NCBI RefSeq assembly: GCF_030929555.1
Contig: NZ_JAVFVT010000015.1
Coordinates: 62,001 to 126,000, forward strand
Length of the DNA: 64,000 nucleotides
Direction of reading: 5' to 3'
Source: Paenibacillus sp. LHD-117
GTDB taxonomy: Bacteria > Bacillota > Bacilli > Paenibacillales > Paenibacillaceae
Shown here: one piece after another, positions 15,555 to 23,024 of the stretch
Position numbering within the stretch: position 1 is the first letter of the stretch
Layout of the letters: every line of letters starts with the position of its first letter
Notes under the pieces: generated by a model
What the model was told of the DNA's origin: nothing
Seen by the model: the letters and a program-made list of their open reading frames with translations, nothing else
Databases searched by the model: none
Program-made: the position numbers and the translations under genes

Positions 15555-15625
15555 ATTCTGGAGAAGCTGCCGGATCGCAATCTGCCCCATGTTGCAGTGA
15601 ACCAAAGTTTACAGTTAGTTCAACG
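15555..15625 (-). repeat. Array element E15 (hairpin type B plus right arm)
   Basis: The block GCTGCCGGATCGCAATCTGC (15566-15585) is the same as in E2. Right arm GAACCAAAGTTTACAGTTAG then TTCAACG lies at about 15600-15625. The TGA stop of the following gene (15620-15622) overlaps the core TTCAA. Confidence 0.65.
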
Positions 15626-15913
15626 CTCAATTGATATTAAGTTAGTTGATTGCCATCTTTTTTTCTCATATTTAACCCAATACTTCTCTCCAACTACAAT
15701 TAAGTCACTTATATTCAAGGATGTTGATACGTACGCATTCTGTCCACTTTCATTTTTTAATAAAATTGAGTTTCGAGTTTTCTCAACAATTGTTGCATAT
15801 TCGTAAGTAACCCTCGTATTCGAAAACCAAATGAAGATAGTAAATAAAAGCAGGGCAGAGCAGAATGAAATCATTATTTTCCACTTCGTTTTTACTGTAT
15901 AAATGTTCTCCAC
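15620..15913 (-). CDS. Small membrane-anchored protein of unknown function
   Basis: The 97-residue protein has one N-terminal membrane segment (IMISFCSALLLFTIFIWF) and an outer beta-rich domain (YEYATIVEKTRNSILLKNES, DLIVVGEKYWVKYEKKRW) that looks like a small OB-type barrel. The start is uncertain: GTG at 15913 touches its ribosome site GAGGAA, while the ATG near 15874 has AAGTGGAA before it. It overlaps the 3' end of the NUDIX gene upstream, and its stop codon lies in the array core of E15. Confidence 0.5.
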   Translation of the reverse strand: MENIYTVKTKWKIMISFCSALLLFTIFIWFSNTRVTYEYATIVEKTRNSILLKNESGQNAYVSTSLNISDLIVVGEKYWVKYEKKRWQSTNLISIER

Positions 15914-16236
15914 TTCCTCTTTATTCGGTTAAATTTTATTGTCCCGTCTGGTTTCCTAACTTTCAGTAAACCTATAAAATCCGTATCTTGAACAACCTGC
16001 GCTGTTTCCTCTACAAGCTCCCGAATAGCGCATTCTTTAGTTGTTTCACTGTCATCTCTTCCTCCTACAGGTACTTCCCACTGTCTTCTCCTTGTATTGA
16101 AACAAAGAAGATACCTACCGTCGAATCTAACTACTGCGTACGAACCTGCCAACAATGTGTAATGTATTAGTTTATGTTCATTTAATTGAATGCACTCTAA
16201 AAACTCGTAGCCATCCTTATTAATAACAGCTGCCAA
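15892..16236 (-). CDS. NUDIX hydrolase, probably truncated at the C-terminus
   Basis: The NUDIX box is present: VGGRDDSETTKECAIRELVE followed by ETAQ, fitting G(x5)E(x7)REUxEExGU except for Ala in place of the last Gly. The preceding fold (SYAVVRFDGRYLLCFNTRRR, QWEVP) is also typical. Such enzymes hydrolyse nucleoside diphosphates linked to other groups. At 114 residues it is shorter than the usual 135-150. The tail after KPDGTIKFN looks foreign and overlaps the next gene, so the 3' end was probably lost by deletion or frameshift. Confidence 0.7.
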   Translation of the reverse strand: MAAVINKDGYEFLECIQLNEHKLIHYTLLAGSYAVVRFDGRYLLCFNTRRRQWEVPVGGRDDSETTKECAIRELVEETAQVVQDTDFIGLLKVRKPDGTIKFNRIKRKWRTFIQ

Positions 16237-16260
16237 TCTTAGTCCTCCTTCACCTAAAAT

Positions 16261-16330
16261 CTGCAGTTCCCTGTCAGCAGCCTCATCCTGTTGTTTGTAC
16301 GCTGTAGTTCCTCGTTAGTTCAAATTCCCA
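16261..16330 (-). repeat. Array element E16 (right arm, degenerate hairpin)
   Basis: Right arm ACGCTGTAGTTCCTCGTTAG, then TTCAAATT, at 16299-16326. The preceding CTGCAG...CAGCAG sequence may be an eroded hairpin. Confidence 0.55.
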
Positions 16331-16470
16331 TACATCTTTTGGAGCAATAATTCTTTTTGTTCTTCAGATAGCTTTAGCAAAGTAAACTCATTGCGCTTAA
16401 TTAATTCATTGAGCATAGTTGATTCTTCCCTAGCTAAATCATACAATTTGAATGGTCTATGAATTAATGC
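16315..16470 (-). pseudogene. 3' fragment of an unidentified gene
   Basis: The minus frame reads YALIHRPFKLYDLAREESTM and EFTLLKLSEEQKELLLQKMY, then GNLN and a TAA that is part of the E16 core (AACTAACGAGG). No good start or ribosome site is present. The frame follows directly on the stop of the split NUDIX gene, so this is likely the end of a deleted gene or an extra tail cut off by a nonsense codon. Confidence 0.4.
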
Positions 16471-16473
16471 ATA

Positions 16474-16692
16474 TTATTCAAACCACTGTCTCGGTCCGAT
16501 AACATGGAATAATCGGTTAGCGTCAGTATTCAAAGCATTCTGTATACGTGAAATAGTAAAGTCACTGATTGGTCTAGGCAAATCCTCTACAGCGAAAAAT
16601 TTACATTCAGTTACTTCTTCCGCATCTGGTTGTGGTTGTAGATTGTCGACCAATTGACAATTGAAAACAAAATGATGCATATCGTGATTGGG
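16474..16692 (-). pseudogene. NUDIX hydrolase, 3' half (split by an IS21-family element)
   Basis: From the target duplication the frame reads P-NHDMHHFVFNCQLVDNL, PDAEEVTECKFFAVEDLP and FHVIGPRQWFE, which is the C-terminal half of a NUDIX hydrolase. Removing the 2163-bp insertion and one 4-bp duplication joins it in frame to the 5' half at 18856-19117 through YYEP-NHDMHHF. Confidence 0.9.
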
Positions 16693-16781
16693 TGTGAAGA
16701 TCGGTTGTAAAATACCCAATATCATCGGTTGAATATTCCCCACCTAAAGCCGACATTCCCTTTAAGAGGGGAGCGTCGAGA

Positions 16782-18020
16782 TTGGTTAAGAACGGGGAGT
16801 TTTTTCGTATGAAAGACATGTTGCAAAGAGGGATGAATATTACGCAGATTGCGGAGGAGCTAGGTCGAGATCGCAAGACTGTGAGGAAGTGGTTGGAGCA
16901 AGATCAGCCAGGTAGCTATCAAGAGCGAAAGCCTGTTACAGGAAAGCTCGACGGCTACAAGGATTACATCCGGAGCCGAATGGCGGAAGGATGCCTCAAT
17001 GCCCGAGTTATGCTCGACGAGATCCGCGAGAGAGGCTACATCGGCAGCATCACTATTCTTCGTATTTTCATGCAACCGCTACGGCCTGTGGTTCAATCCA
17101 AGGCGACCGAGCGTTTCGAGACGCAGCCGGGTCAGCAGGCCCAAGTGGACTGGGGACATTTTCGGATCGAGCATGACGGCAGCTTCAAGCGCTTATACGC
17201 GTTCGTCAAGGTACTCGGCTACTCGCGAGCGATGTATGTGGAGTTTACGGAAGACGAGCGACTGGAGACGCTTATGGGCTGCCACATACGGGCTTTCGAA
17301 TACTTCGGCGGAATCACACAGACATGCCTGTATGACAACATGAAGACGGTCGTAACGGGGCATGACGAGAACGGAGAAGTCGTTTGGAACGAGCGCTTTG
17401 CCCGCTTTGCGAAGCATTACGGATTCGTTCTGCGGCGCTGCAAGCCTTATCGGGCGCGGACCAAGGGCAAGGTCGAGAATGGCGTTGGATATGTGCGAAA
17501 GAATTTCTGGCCGCGCGTACGCACGTTCAGCGGGCTGCAGGACCTCAATAGCAAGGTCCGCCACTGGCTCGACACGGTCGCCAATCGTCGCCTTCATGGT
17601 ACGACGTTTCAAGTGCCTCTGGAGCTATGGAAGGAAGAGAATCTGCAACCGGTCACAGAAATTTCATTCGCGTATGCGGATCGACTTCACCGTAAGGTAT
17701 CTGCCGACTGCTATGTGTCATACGAGGCGAATCGGTACTCGGTGCCGTTTACCTACGTTGGCACCATCGTCGAAGTGCAAGATGAAAAGAACGGCACACT
17801 ACGCTTCTACTGCGGCGGCGCGCTCATCGCCGAGCATCCGAAATCGCTGGCGCGTCATCAGATTATTAGCAATAAAAAACACTTCGAGGGGATTCGTACA
17901 GCAGCGAGTCGTCCGGTTGGAGAGCCCACGCCACGCTATGTACCGAATGCCGCACCAGAAGTGTTGGAACGCCCGTTGTCGGCCTATGATGCGCTCATGG
18001 AGGAGGTGGTGCTCCAGTGA
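16782..18020 (+). CDS. istA: IS21-family transposase IstA
   Basis: The 412-residue DDE transposase has an N-terminal helix-turn-helix (MNITQIAEELGRDRKTVRKW), then the integrase core with catalytic Asp in QAQVDWGHF, Asp in TCLYDNMKTVV and Glu in TKGKVENGVGYVRKNFW. It cuts and joins DNA ends, helped by the IstB ATPase. TTG at 16782 is supported by an upstream AGAGGGGAG. The stop overlaps the istB start by four bases, so the two are translationally coupled. Confidence 0.93.
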   Translation: MVKNGEFFRMKDMLQRGMNITQIAEELGRDRKTVRKWLEQDQPGSYQERKPVTGKLDGYKDYIRSRMAEGCLNARVMLDEIRERGYIGSITILRIFMQPLRPVVQSKATERFETQPGQQAQVDWGHFRIEHDGSFKRLYAFVKVLGYSRAMYVEFTEDERLETLMGCHIRAFEYFGGITQTCLYDNMKTVVTGHDENGEVVWNERFARFAKHYGFVLRRCKPYRARTKGKVENGVGYVRKNFWPRVRTFSGLQDLNSKVRHWLDTVANRRLHGTTFQVPLELWKEENLQPVTEISFAYADRLHRKVSADCYVSYEANRYSVPFTYVGTIVEVQDEKNGTLRFYCGGALIAEHPKSLARHQIISNKKHFEGIRTAASRPVGEPTPRYVPNAAPEVLERPLSAYDALMEEVVLQ

Positions 18021-18802
18021 TCCTGCAAGAGAGACTGGAAGCTGCGATTCGTCACTTTGGATGGGTTCGCATACCCGAAATCCTTCATCAGCACGCCGAA
18101 GAAGCGTCTAAAAGAAATATACCGTATTTGGAGTTTTTGGACAATCTGCTTGCGGAAGAAATGCTCGCCAAGCACGACCGATTCATCCAAACGCGGACAC
18201 GTCTTGCGCACTTGCCATTCCGTAAGACGCTGGACCAATTCGACTTTGAGTTTCAGCCGTCCATTGACGAGCGCCGGATGCGCGACCTGGCGACACTGCG
18301 ATTTGTGGAGCATCAGGAGAACCTCGTCTTCTTGGGGCCGCCGGGTGTGGGCAAGACGCATCTTGCCGTTTCGCTAGGTCTGGAAGCGATCAAACAACGC
18401 TACACGGTCTATTTCATCACAGCGCACGATCTCGTGCAGACGCTGCTCACCGCCCACATGACCAATACGATCAAGCAGAAGATGAAGATGTTCATCAAAC
18501 CCGATCTGCTCATCATCGACGAGATCGGCTATCGGAAGATGGACGAGACCGCTGCACACTTCTTCTTCCAAATCGTCTCCGAGCGATACGAACGAGGCTC
18601 CATCCTGTTGACGTCAAACAAGACGTTTGGGGCTTGGGGCGACATCTTCGGGGATACCGTGCTGGCAACAGCGATCCTCGATCGCCTCCTGCATCATTCC
18701 AGCACCGTGAACATTAAAGGCGAAAGCTACAGAATCAAGGAAAAGAAAAAGGCCGGCTTCTTTCGTCCCGAACCAACTGACGAAGGAGAAGCCGACCGAT
18801 GA
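18017..18802 (+). CDS. istB: IS21-family helper ATPase IstB
   Basis: The 261-residue DnaC-like AAA+ ATPase has Walker A GPPGVGKTHLAVSLG, Walker B LLIIDEIGYRK and sensor region GSILLTSNKTFGAWGD. IstB assembles on target DNA and stimulates IstA. The GTG start overlaps the istA stop (GTGA). All motifs are intact. Confidence 0.93.
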   Translation: MILQERLEAAIRHFGWVRIPEILHQHAEEASKRNIPYLEFLDNLLAEEMLAKHDRFIQTRTRLAHLPFRKTLDQFDFEFQPSIDERRMRDLATLRFVEHQENLVFLGPPGVGKTHLAVSLGLEAIKQRYTVYFITAHDLVQTLLTAHMTNTIKQKMKMFIKPDLLIIDEIGYRKMDETAAHFFFQIVSERYERGSILLTSNKTFGAWGDIFGDTVLATAILDRLLHHSSTVNIKGESYRIKEKKKAGFFRPEPTDEGEADR

Positions 18803-18855
18803 AACTGGGGAATTTTCGAGCGATTCTTTTGGGGAATTTTCATCCGATCTTGACA

Positions 18856-19117
18856 TGGGTTCATAATACACACCAGTCAAGCTACCTATCGTAACATTAA
18901 GCCCCGTTTCTTCGAGCACTTCTCTCTTTGCTGTAATCTCTGCAGACTCGTTTTGCTCAGATAGCCCACCGGGTAGTTCCCAATTGTATTTTCCGTAGTT
19001 ATGTTTTACTAGAAGAATTCGCCCTTCTGAATCCATAATTACAGCAGCAGCTCCTACTGGCTTTTTTGACATATCCCACACATCCCCTAAGTAATCTAAT
19101 TTGTAAATCTGTCCCAT
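18856..19117 (-). pseudogene. NUDIX hydrolase, 5' half (split by an IS21-family element)
   Basis: MGQIYKLDYLGDVWDMSKKP leads into the NUDIX fold and box (WELPGGLSEQNESAEITAKR followed by EVLEETGL) and stops being NUDIX at TGVYYEP, where the insertion sequence begins. The reading frame continues about 70 codons into the element, so a chimeric protein with an intact NUDIX box might still be made. The reconstructed protein would be about 160 residues. The E17 left arm precedes its promoter region. Confidence 0.9.
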
Positions 19118-19161
19118 TTAGTAAACGACAATTCTCTTGAATTTGTTTCGTTCTTTTTATA

Positions 19162-19200
19162 AGTACACTGCCCGTTAACTTAACCGCCTTTACCAGTCTA
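19162..19200 (-). repeat. Array element E17 (left arm; right border of the array)
   Basis: ACACTGCCCGTTAACTTAACCG followed by half a possible hairpin (ACCAGTCTACAG). No further copies are seen for the next 14 kb. Confidence 0.65.
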
Positions 19201-19236
19201 CAGTTTATTTTCACTCCAAAAAGAATACCAATGAAA

Positions 19237-19269
19237 AAAGGTTGCCCTGAGTTTTTCAGAGCAACCTTT
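19237..19269. terminator. Bidirectional terminator at the array border
   Basis: AAAGGTTGCCCTGA pairs with TCAGAGCAACCTTT (one mismatch). An A run precedes it and a TTT/CCTTTT run follows. Confidence 0.65.
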
Positions 19270-19405
19270 GCCTTTTCCGAACATCCACATAACGTTTGTT
19301 GACTATAGTATCAAGTTTGTTGTCTAGAAGCATTGAATCCTCCCATTATACAATGAACGCAGGCACAAGCAATTCAAGTGAGTAACACCGGAAGGAGCGA
19401 CAGAC

Positions 19406-20362
19406 ATGAGCCTTGCTGCTGAACAGCAAGTTAAAAGAAAGCGCTTACGCATTCGTTGGCGCAAGCAGGATACCGAACTCACCCTCTTGGCATTGCCCAC
19501 GACCATTTGGTACATCTTGTTCTGTTTCTTGCCTATGTTCGGGATTATTATCGCCTTCAAAAACTTCAGAATTAGCGGCGGCTTCTTGAGCAATGTGTTT
19601 AATAGTCCATGGGTCGGCTTCAAAAACTTCGAGTTCTTATTCAAGTCGAATGACGCTTGGATCATTATTCGAAACACCATCGGATACAACATTATTTTTA
19701 TCGTCCTAGGCATTGTGCTGCCCGTTCTATTCGCAATTATGATCGGATTGCTCCACAGCCGCAGAGCAAGTAAAGTCTATCAGACGATGATGTTCCTCCC
19801 CTACTTCCTATCTTGGGTTGTCGTATCCGCTGTAGGCTGGGCATTCCTAAGCTTCGATAAAGGGATTCTCAATCAAATGATTGTCAGTACAGGCGGCGAT
19901 CCCGTTAACTGGTACATGGAACCGGCATACTGGCCGTACTTCCTGATTCTGCTGAACATCTGGAAAAGCTTGGGTTATGGCATGGTCATTTATCTGGCAA
20001 CGATCACAAGCCTTGACAGCACCTACTATGAAGCAGCCGTTATCGATGGCGCTTCCATTTGGCAGCAGACGAGATTTATTACGTTGCCAATGCTCAAACT
20101 CGTCATCGTCATGCTGTTCATTTTGGCGGTCGGACGTATATTCTACACCGATTTCGGTCTCTTCTTTCAGGTCACGCGAGATTCCAATTCTCTGTTCAAC
20201 GTGTCTACCACCATCGATGTCATGGTATACAAGCAACTCAAATCCGCTACCTTGGGGATGGCAGCCTCTGCCGCATTCGTGCAGTCCGTTCTGGGCTGCG
20301 CAACGATTCTGGTCGCTAACTGGATCGTCCGCAAAGTCGATCGCGATAGCGCGATGATGTAA
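19406..20362 (+). CDS. Sugar ABC transporter permease (LplB-like)
   Basis: The 318-residue inner-membrane permease has six helices and the EAA loop YYEAAVIDGASIWQQTRFIT followed by LPML that docks the shared ATPase. The opening WRKQDTELTLLALPTTIWYI and YVLLPM-like FCFLPMFGIIIAFKNF are typical of the LplB/YtpP group that works with LplC and LipO-like binding proteins on oligosaccharides. GGAAGGAG precedes the ATG. A sequence close to a CcpA cre site (AGAAAGCGCTTACG, 19436-19449) lies in the first codons, which could mediate catabolite repression. It is the first gene of a three-gene transport unit. Confidence 0.9.
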   Translation: MSLAAEQQVKRKRLRIRWRKQDTELTLLALPTTIWYILFCFLPMFGIIIAFKNFRISGGFLSNVFNSPWVGFKNFEFLFKSNDAWIIIRNTIGYNIIFIVLGIVLPVLFAIMIGLLHSRRASKVYQTMMFLPYFLSWVVVSAVGWAFLSFDKGILNQMIVSTGGDPVNWYMEPAYWPYFLILLNIWKSLGYGMVIYLATITSLDSTYYEAAVIDGASIWQQTRFITLPMLKLVIVMLFILAVGRIFYTDFGLFFQVTRDSNSLFNVSTTIDVMVYKQLKSATLGMAASAAFVQSVLGCATILVANWIVRKVDRDSAMM

Positions 20363-20374
20363 GGAGGTATAACC

Positions 20375-21304
20375 TTGTCAACGAGAACGACTTACGAAAC
20401 AGGCCTTGAGAAATTTAACCGTACGAGCAAAGCCGTAGACATCCTCTTTAACCTGAACTTTATCGTCTTGGCGCTGCTCTGCGTCATACCCGTCATTGTA
20501 GTTCTATCCATTTCGTTCTCTAGCGAGAATTCCATACGCGAGTCCGGATACCATTTGTTGCCGATTGCATTGTCAGGAGAGGCCTACGCCTTTGTCGTCA
20601 AGCAAGGAACGATGATTCTGCGGGCGCTCGGCGTATCCGCTCTTGTTACCATAGTCGGTACCGTGATCGGCGTATTGCTGACCACCTCCATGGGTTATGT
20701 GCTTTCTCGCCCATCCTACAAGCTGAATGGCTTTCTGACTTGGGTCGTATTTATCCCCATGATATTTAATGGCGGTCTGGTATCCAGCTACTTCATCAAC
20801 ACGAATCTATTAGGGTTAAAAGACAGCGTCTGGGCACTTATTCTGCCGCTGGCCGTCTCGTCGTTCAACGTGATCATATGCAAAACGTTCTTTAAAAGCA
20901 CGATTCCCGATGGGCTGATTGAATCTGCTGAAATAGACGGCGCGAGCCAGCAGCGAATCTTTTTTTCCATCATCCTGCCGATATCCTTGCCGGTCATTGC
21001 TACCATTGGACTGTTCCTCTGCTTCTCTTATTGGAATGACTGGTTCCAATCGATGCTTTATATCAACAACCAGAACCTCTATTCTCTGCAGGCACTGCTA
21101 AATAGCTTGATGAGCAATGTGGATGCGCTTGCCAAAAATGCCGCAAGCATGGGCGTCAGCTATGCCGTGCTTGTCGCAACGATGCCGAAGGAATCGGCCC
21201 GTATGGCCGTAGCCATTATCATCGTTCTGCCTGTAGCCTTCGCTTACCCGTTCTTCCAGAAATATTTTATTTCCGGACTAACGATCGGCGCTGTCAAAGG
21301 GTGA
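20375..21304 (+). CDS. Sugar ABC transporter permease (LplC-like)
   Basis: The 309-residue permease is the partner of the preceding one. Its EAA-type loop is LIESAEIDGASQQRIFFSII followed by LPIS, and the C-terminus FPFFQKYFISGLTIGAVKG-like (PFFQKYFISGLTIGAVKG) is diagnostic of LplC/YtcP permeases. TTG start with GGAGGT at 12 bases from the previous stop. No ATPase gene is in the cluster; such systems usually share a common MsmX-type ATPase encoded elsewhere. Confidence 0.9.
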   Translation: MSTRTTYETGLEKFNRTSKAVDILFNLNFIVLALLCVIPVIVVLSISFSSENSIRESGYHLLPIALSGEAYAFVVKQGTMILRALGVSALVTIVGTVIGVLLTTSMGYVLSRPSYKLNGFLTWVVFIPMIFNGGLVSSYFINTNLLGLKDSVWALILPLAVSSFNVIICKTFFKSTIPDGLIESAEIDGASQQRIFFSIILPISLPVIATIGLFLCFSYWNDWFQSMLYINNQNLYSLQALLNSLMSNVDALAKNAASMGVSYAVLVATMPKESARMAVAIIIVLPVAFAYPFFQKYFISGLTIGAVKG

Positions 21305-21391
21305 TAACCGAAATAAGCCAAGCTAGCTTGGTTTATATAGATCACTGTACAACGGTTACGGTGATACAACTTCAATAAGGGGGAAATGAAA

Positions 21392-22888
21392 TTGAAGAAG
21401 TCTTGGAAGCTCGTCTCTGCGCTTTGTATTCTCACGCTGCTGGTGACTGCCTTGGCAGCCTGCTCCGGCTCGAACTCTCCTTCCGCAACAAACGAACCGC
21501 AGACAGCTACGGACGCGCCGAAGGAAACCGAAGCGCCTAGCAAGGAAGTTCCGACATTGGTCTGGTGGCTCATTGGCGGCCAAGTCCCTAACAACTTCGA
21601 CAAAGCCGTCGAAGCCATGAATGCGTACACGGCCGAGAAAATCGGCGTGAAAATCGACATCAAGGTAGCCAGCTGGGGCGAATGGGATACCAAAATAAAC
21701 ACGATCGTGAATACGGGCGAACCATTCGACATTATGTTCACAAACAGCGGTAAATACAGCAAGCAGGTGGCTATGGGTGCTTTTGCCGATATTACGGATC
21801 TGGTTCAAAGCGAAACGCCCGACTTATACAAATTGATTCCCGAAAAGGTATGGGATGGCACGAAAATCGGCGGCAAATATTATTCCGTTCCGACCTATAA
21901 GGATTCTTCGTTAACGCAATATTGGGTGTACGATGATCAATACGTGCAAAAGTACAATATCGATATCAACAACATCAAAACGCTTCAGGACCTTGATGGG
22001 CCTCTTCGCAGCATAAAGGCCGGCGAGGGCAAGAGCTTCTACCCGTTGCCAATGACGCAAGGCGAAGGCTTGAACGGTTTCTTTAACAATTATGACGATT
22101 TAACGCTGGGCTTCGCTCCAATCGGCGTAAGAACGGATGATGGATCGCGCACGGTCGTCTCCGTTCTCGAGCAGCCTGACATTATGGCCAATCTGAAGCT
22201 CCTTCATCAATGGTATCAAGATGGCATTATCAACCCTGATGCTCCGACTAAAACAGAGAACGACAAAGGTAGACCATTCTTTGCCGCCCAGGCATTCCCG
22301 GGTGCAGAAGTAAGCTGGCAAATCAATGATGCTGTAGAAAAGTATGATATGGTTCAGCACTTCGGACCTATTTATACAACGAGCACGATCCAAGGCTCCC
22401 TGAACGCGATTTCCGCGAATTCGAAATACAAGAAGGAAGCCTTGAAGTACTTAGAATTGGTCAATACGGATCCAAAGCTGCGCAATATGCTGGCATTCGG
22501 GGAGCTGGGCGTAGACTACAACAACGTCGATGGCGAAAAGGTAATCGAGCGTATTTCCGATACTTGGCCGCTGGCTGCTTACTCCCAAGGTACATTCTTT
22601 AATCTAGCTGTTACCAAAGGCGCTCCCGTGGATCAATGGGATCAAGTTAAAAAGCTGAACGATGCAGCGACATCTTCCACTGTTCTAGGGTTCGCGCTGG
22701 ACATCGCCAATCTTCAGACCGAAGTGGCGAATTGCCAAGCGGTATGGGATAAATACAAATACGAACTCATTACGGGCGCTTCCGATCCGGAGAAAATGAT
22801 TCCGAAGATTACCGATGAATTGAAAGCAGCAGGCATGGACACGATCATGCAAGCTGCTCAAGAGCAAATTAACAACTACTTCAACTAA
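21392..22888 (+). CDS. Extracellular sugar-binding lipoprotein
   Basis: The solute-binding protein of about 498 residues (LipO-like) has a lipoprotein signal LCILTLLVTALAACSG with the modified Cys in LAAC. The mature part (TLVWWLIGGQVPNNFDKAVE, VASWGEWDTKINTIVNTGEP, FDIMFTNSGKYSK) is typical of the family. It captures an oligosaccharide outside the membrane for the two permeases upstream. The TTG at 21392 fits the AAGGGGG ribosome site (8 bases) better than the ATG at 21386 (2 bases). A terminator follows. Confidence 0.9.
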   Translation: MKKSWKLVSALCILTLLVTALAACSGSNSPSATNEPQTATDAPKETEAPSKEVPTLVWWLIGGQVPNNFDKAVEAMNAYTAEKIGVKIDIKVASWGEWDTKINTIVNTGEPFDIMFTNSGKYSKQVAMGAFADITDLVQSETPDLYKLIPEKVWDGTKIGGKYYSVPTYKDSSLTQYWVYDDQYVQKYNIDINNIKTLQDLDGPLRSIKAGEGKSFYPLPMTQGEGLNGFFNNYDDLTLGFAPIGVRTDDGSRTVVSVLEQPDIMANLKLLHQWYQDGIINPDAPTKTENDKGRPFFAAQAFPGAEVSWQINDAVEKYDMVQHFGPIYTTSTIQGSLNAISANSKYKKEALKYLELVNTDPKLRNMLAFGELGVDYNNVDGEKVIERISDTWPLAAYSQGTFFNLAVTKGAPVDQWDQVKKLNDAATSSTVLGFALDIANLQTEVANCQAVWDKYKYELITGASDPEKMIPKITDELKAAGMDTIMQAAQEQINNYFN

Positions 22889-22898
22889 GAGAATAAGA

Positions 22899-22940
22899 TA
22901 AGCATCCCTTATTGAGACACTCCATATGGGATGCTTATTT
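22899..22940 (+). terminator. Terminator after the first binding-protein gene
   Basis: ATAAGCATCCC pairs with GGGATGCTTAT around an 18-base loop, followed by TT. It separates the transport genes from the regulatory genes. Confidence 0.7.
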
Positions 22941-23024
22941 CTGTCCTATGAAGCTTTGCTTAATCATGTTAAAGTAGTGTGATAAATACTTACTATCGAT
23001 GAGCTGCTGCAATTGAGGTGTCCT

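Larger units (their letters stand above)
16693..18855 (+). mobile_element. IS21-family insertion sequence
   Basis: Element of 2163 bp with istA and istB. The ends are inverted repeats: left TGTGAAGATCGGTTG and, read inward from the right end, TGTCAAGATCGGATG, each followed by AAAAT-type sequence. Secondary copies of GGGGAATTTTC lie near the right end, as usual for multiple terminal binding sites of IS21. It is flanked by a 4-bp direct duplication TGGG (16689-16692 and 18856-18859). The intact ends, genes and duplication suggest a fairly recent insertion. Confidence 0.93.

Noticed and set aside
16607-16876. Separate minus-strand protein of 89 residues across the left IS21 end
   Set aside because: It is a frame-shifted shadow running from the element end into the NUDIX remnant.
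17362-18111. A 249-residue plus-strand frame overlapping istA and istB
   Set aside because: It is out of frame with both intact IS21 genes and has an Arg/Ser-rich shadow composition.
18614-18855. Part of a native NUDIX gene on the minus strand
   Set aside because: The sequence belongs to the IS21 element (antisense of istB and its right end). The NUDIX homology stops at the TGGG duplication.
1388-19200. Calling the array a classical integron
   Set aside because: No integron integrase or attI is present, and the sites do not fit the attC consensus because the core repeats are direct, not inverted. It is reported as integron-like only.
1388-19200. Explaining all elements as simple transcription terminators
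   Set aside because: Most hairpins lack a T run in the gene direction, and the arms with CCCGTTAG are conserved far beyond what a terminator needs. Some copies have arms but no hairpin.
19290-19360. A defined sigma-A promoter for the first sugar operon
   Set aside because: Possible TTGACT and TATACA hexamers exist, but their spacing does not fit, so no promoter is called.
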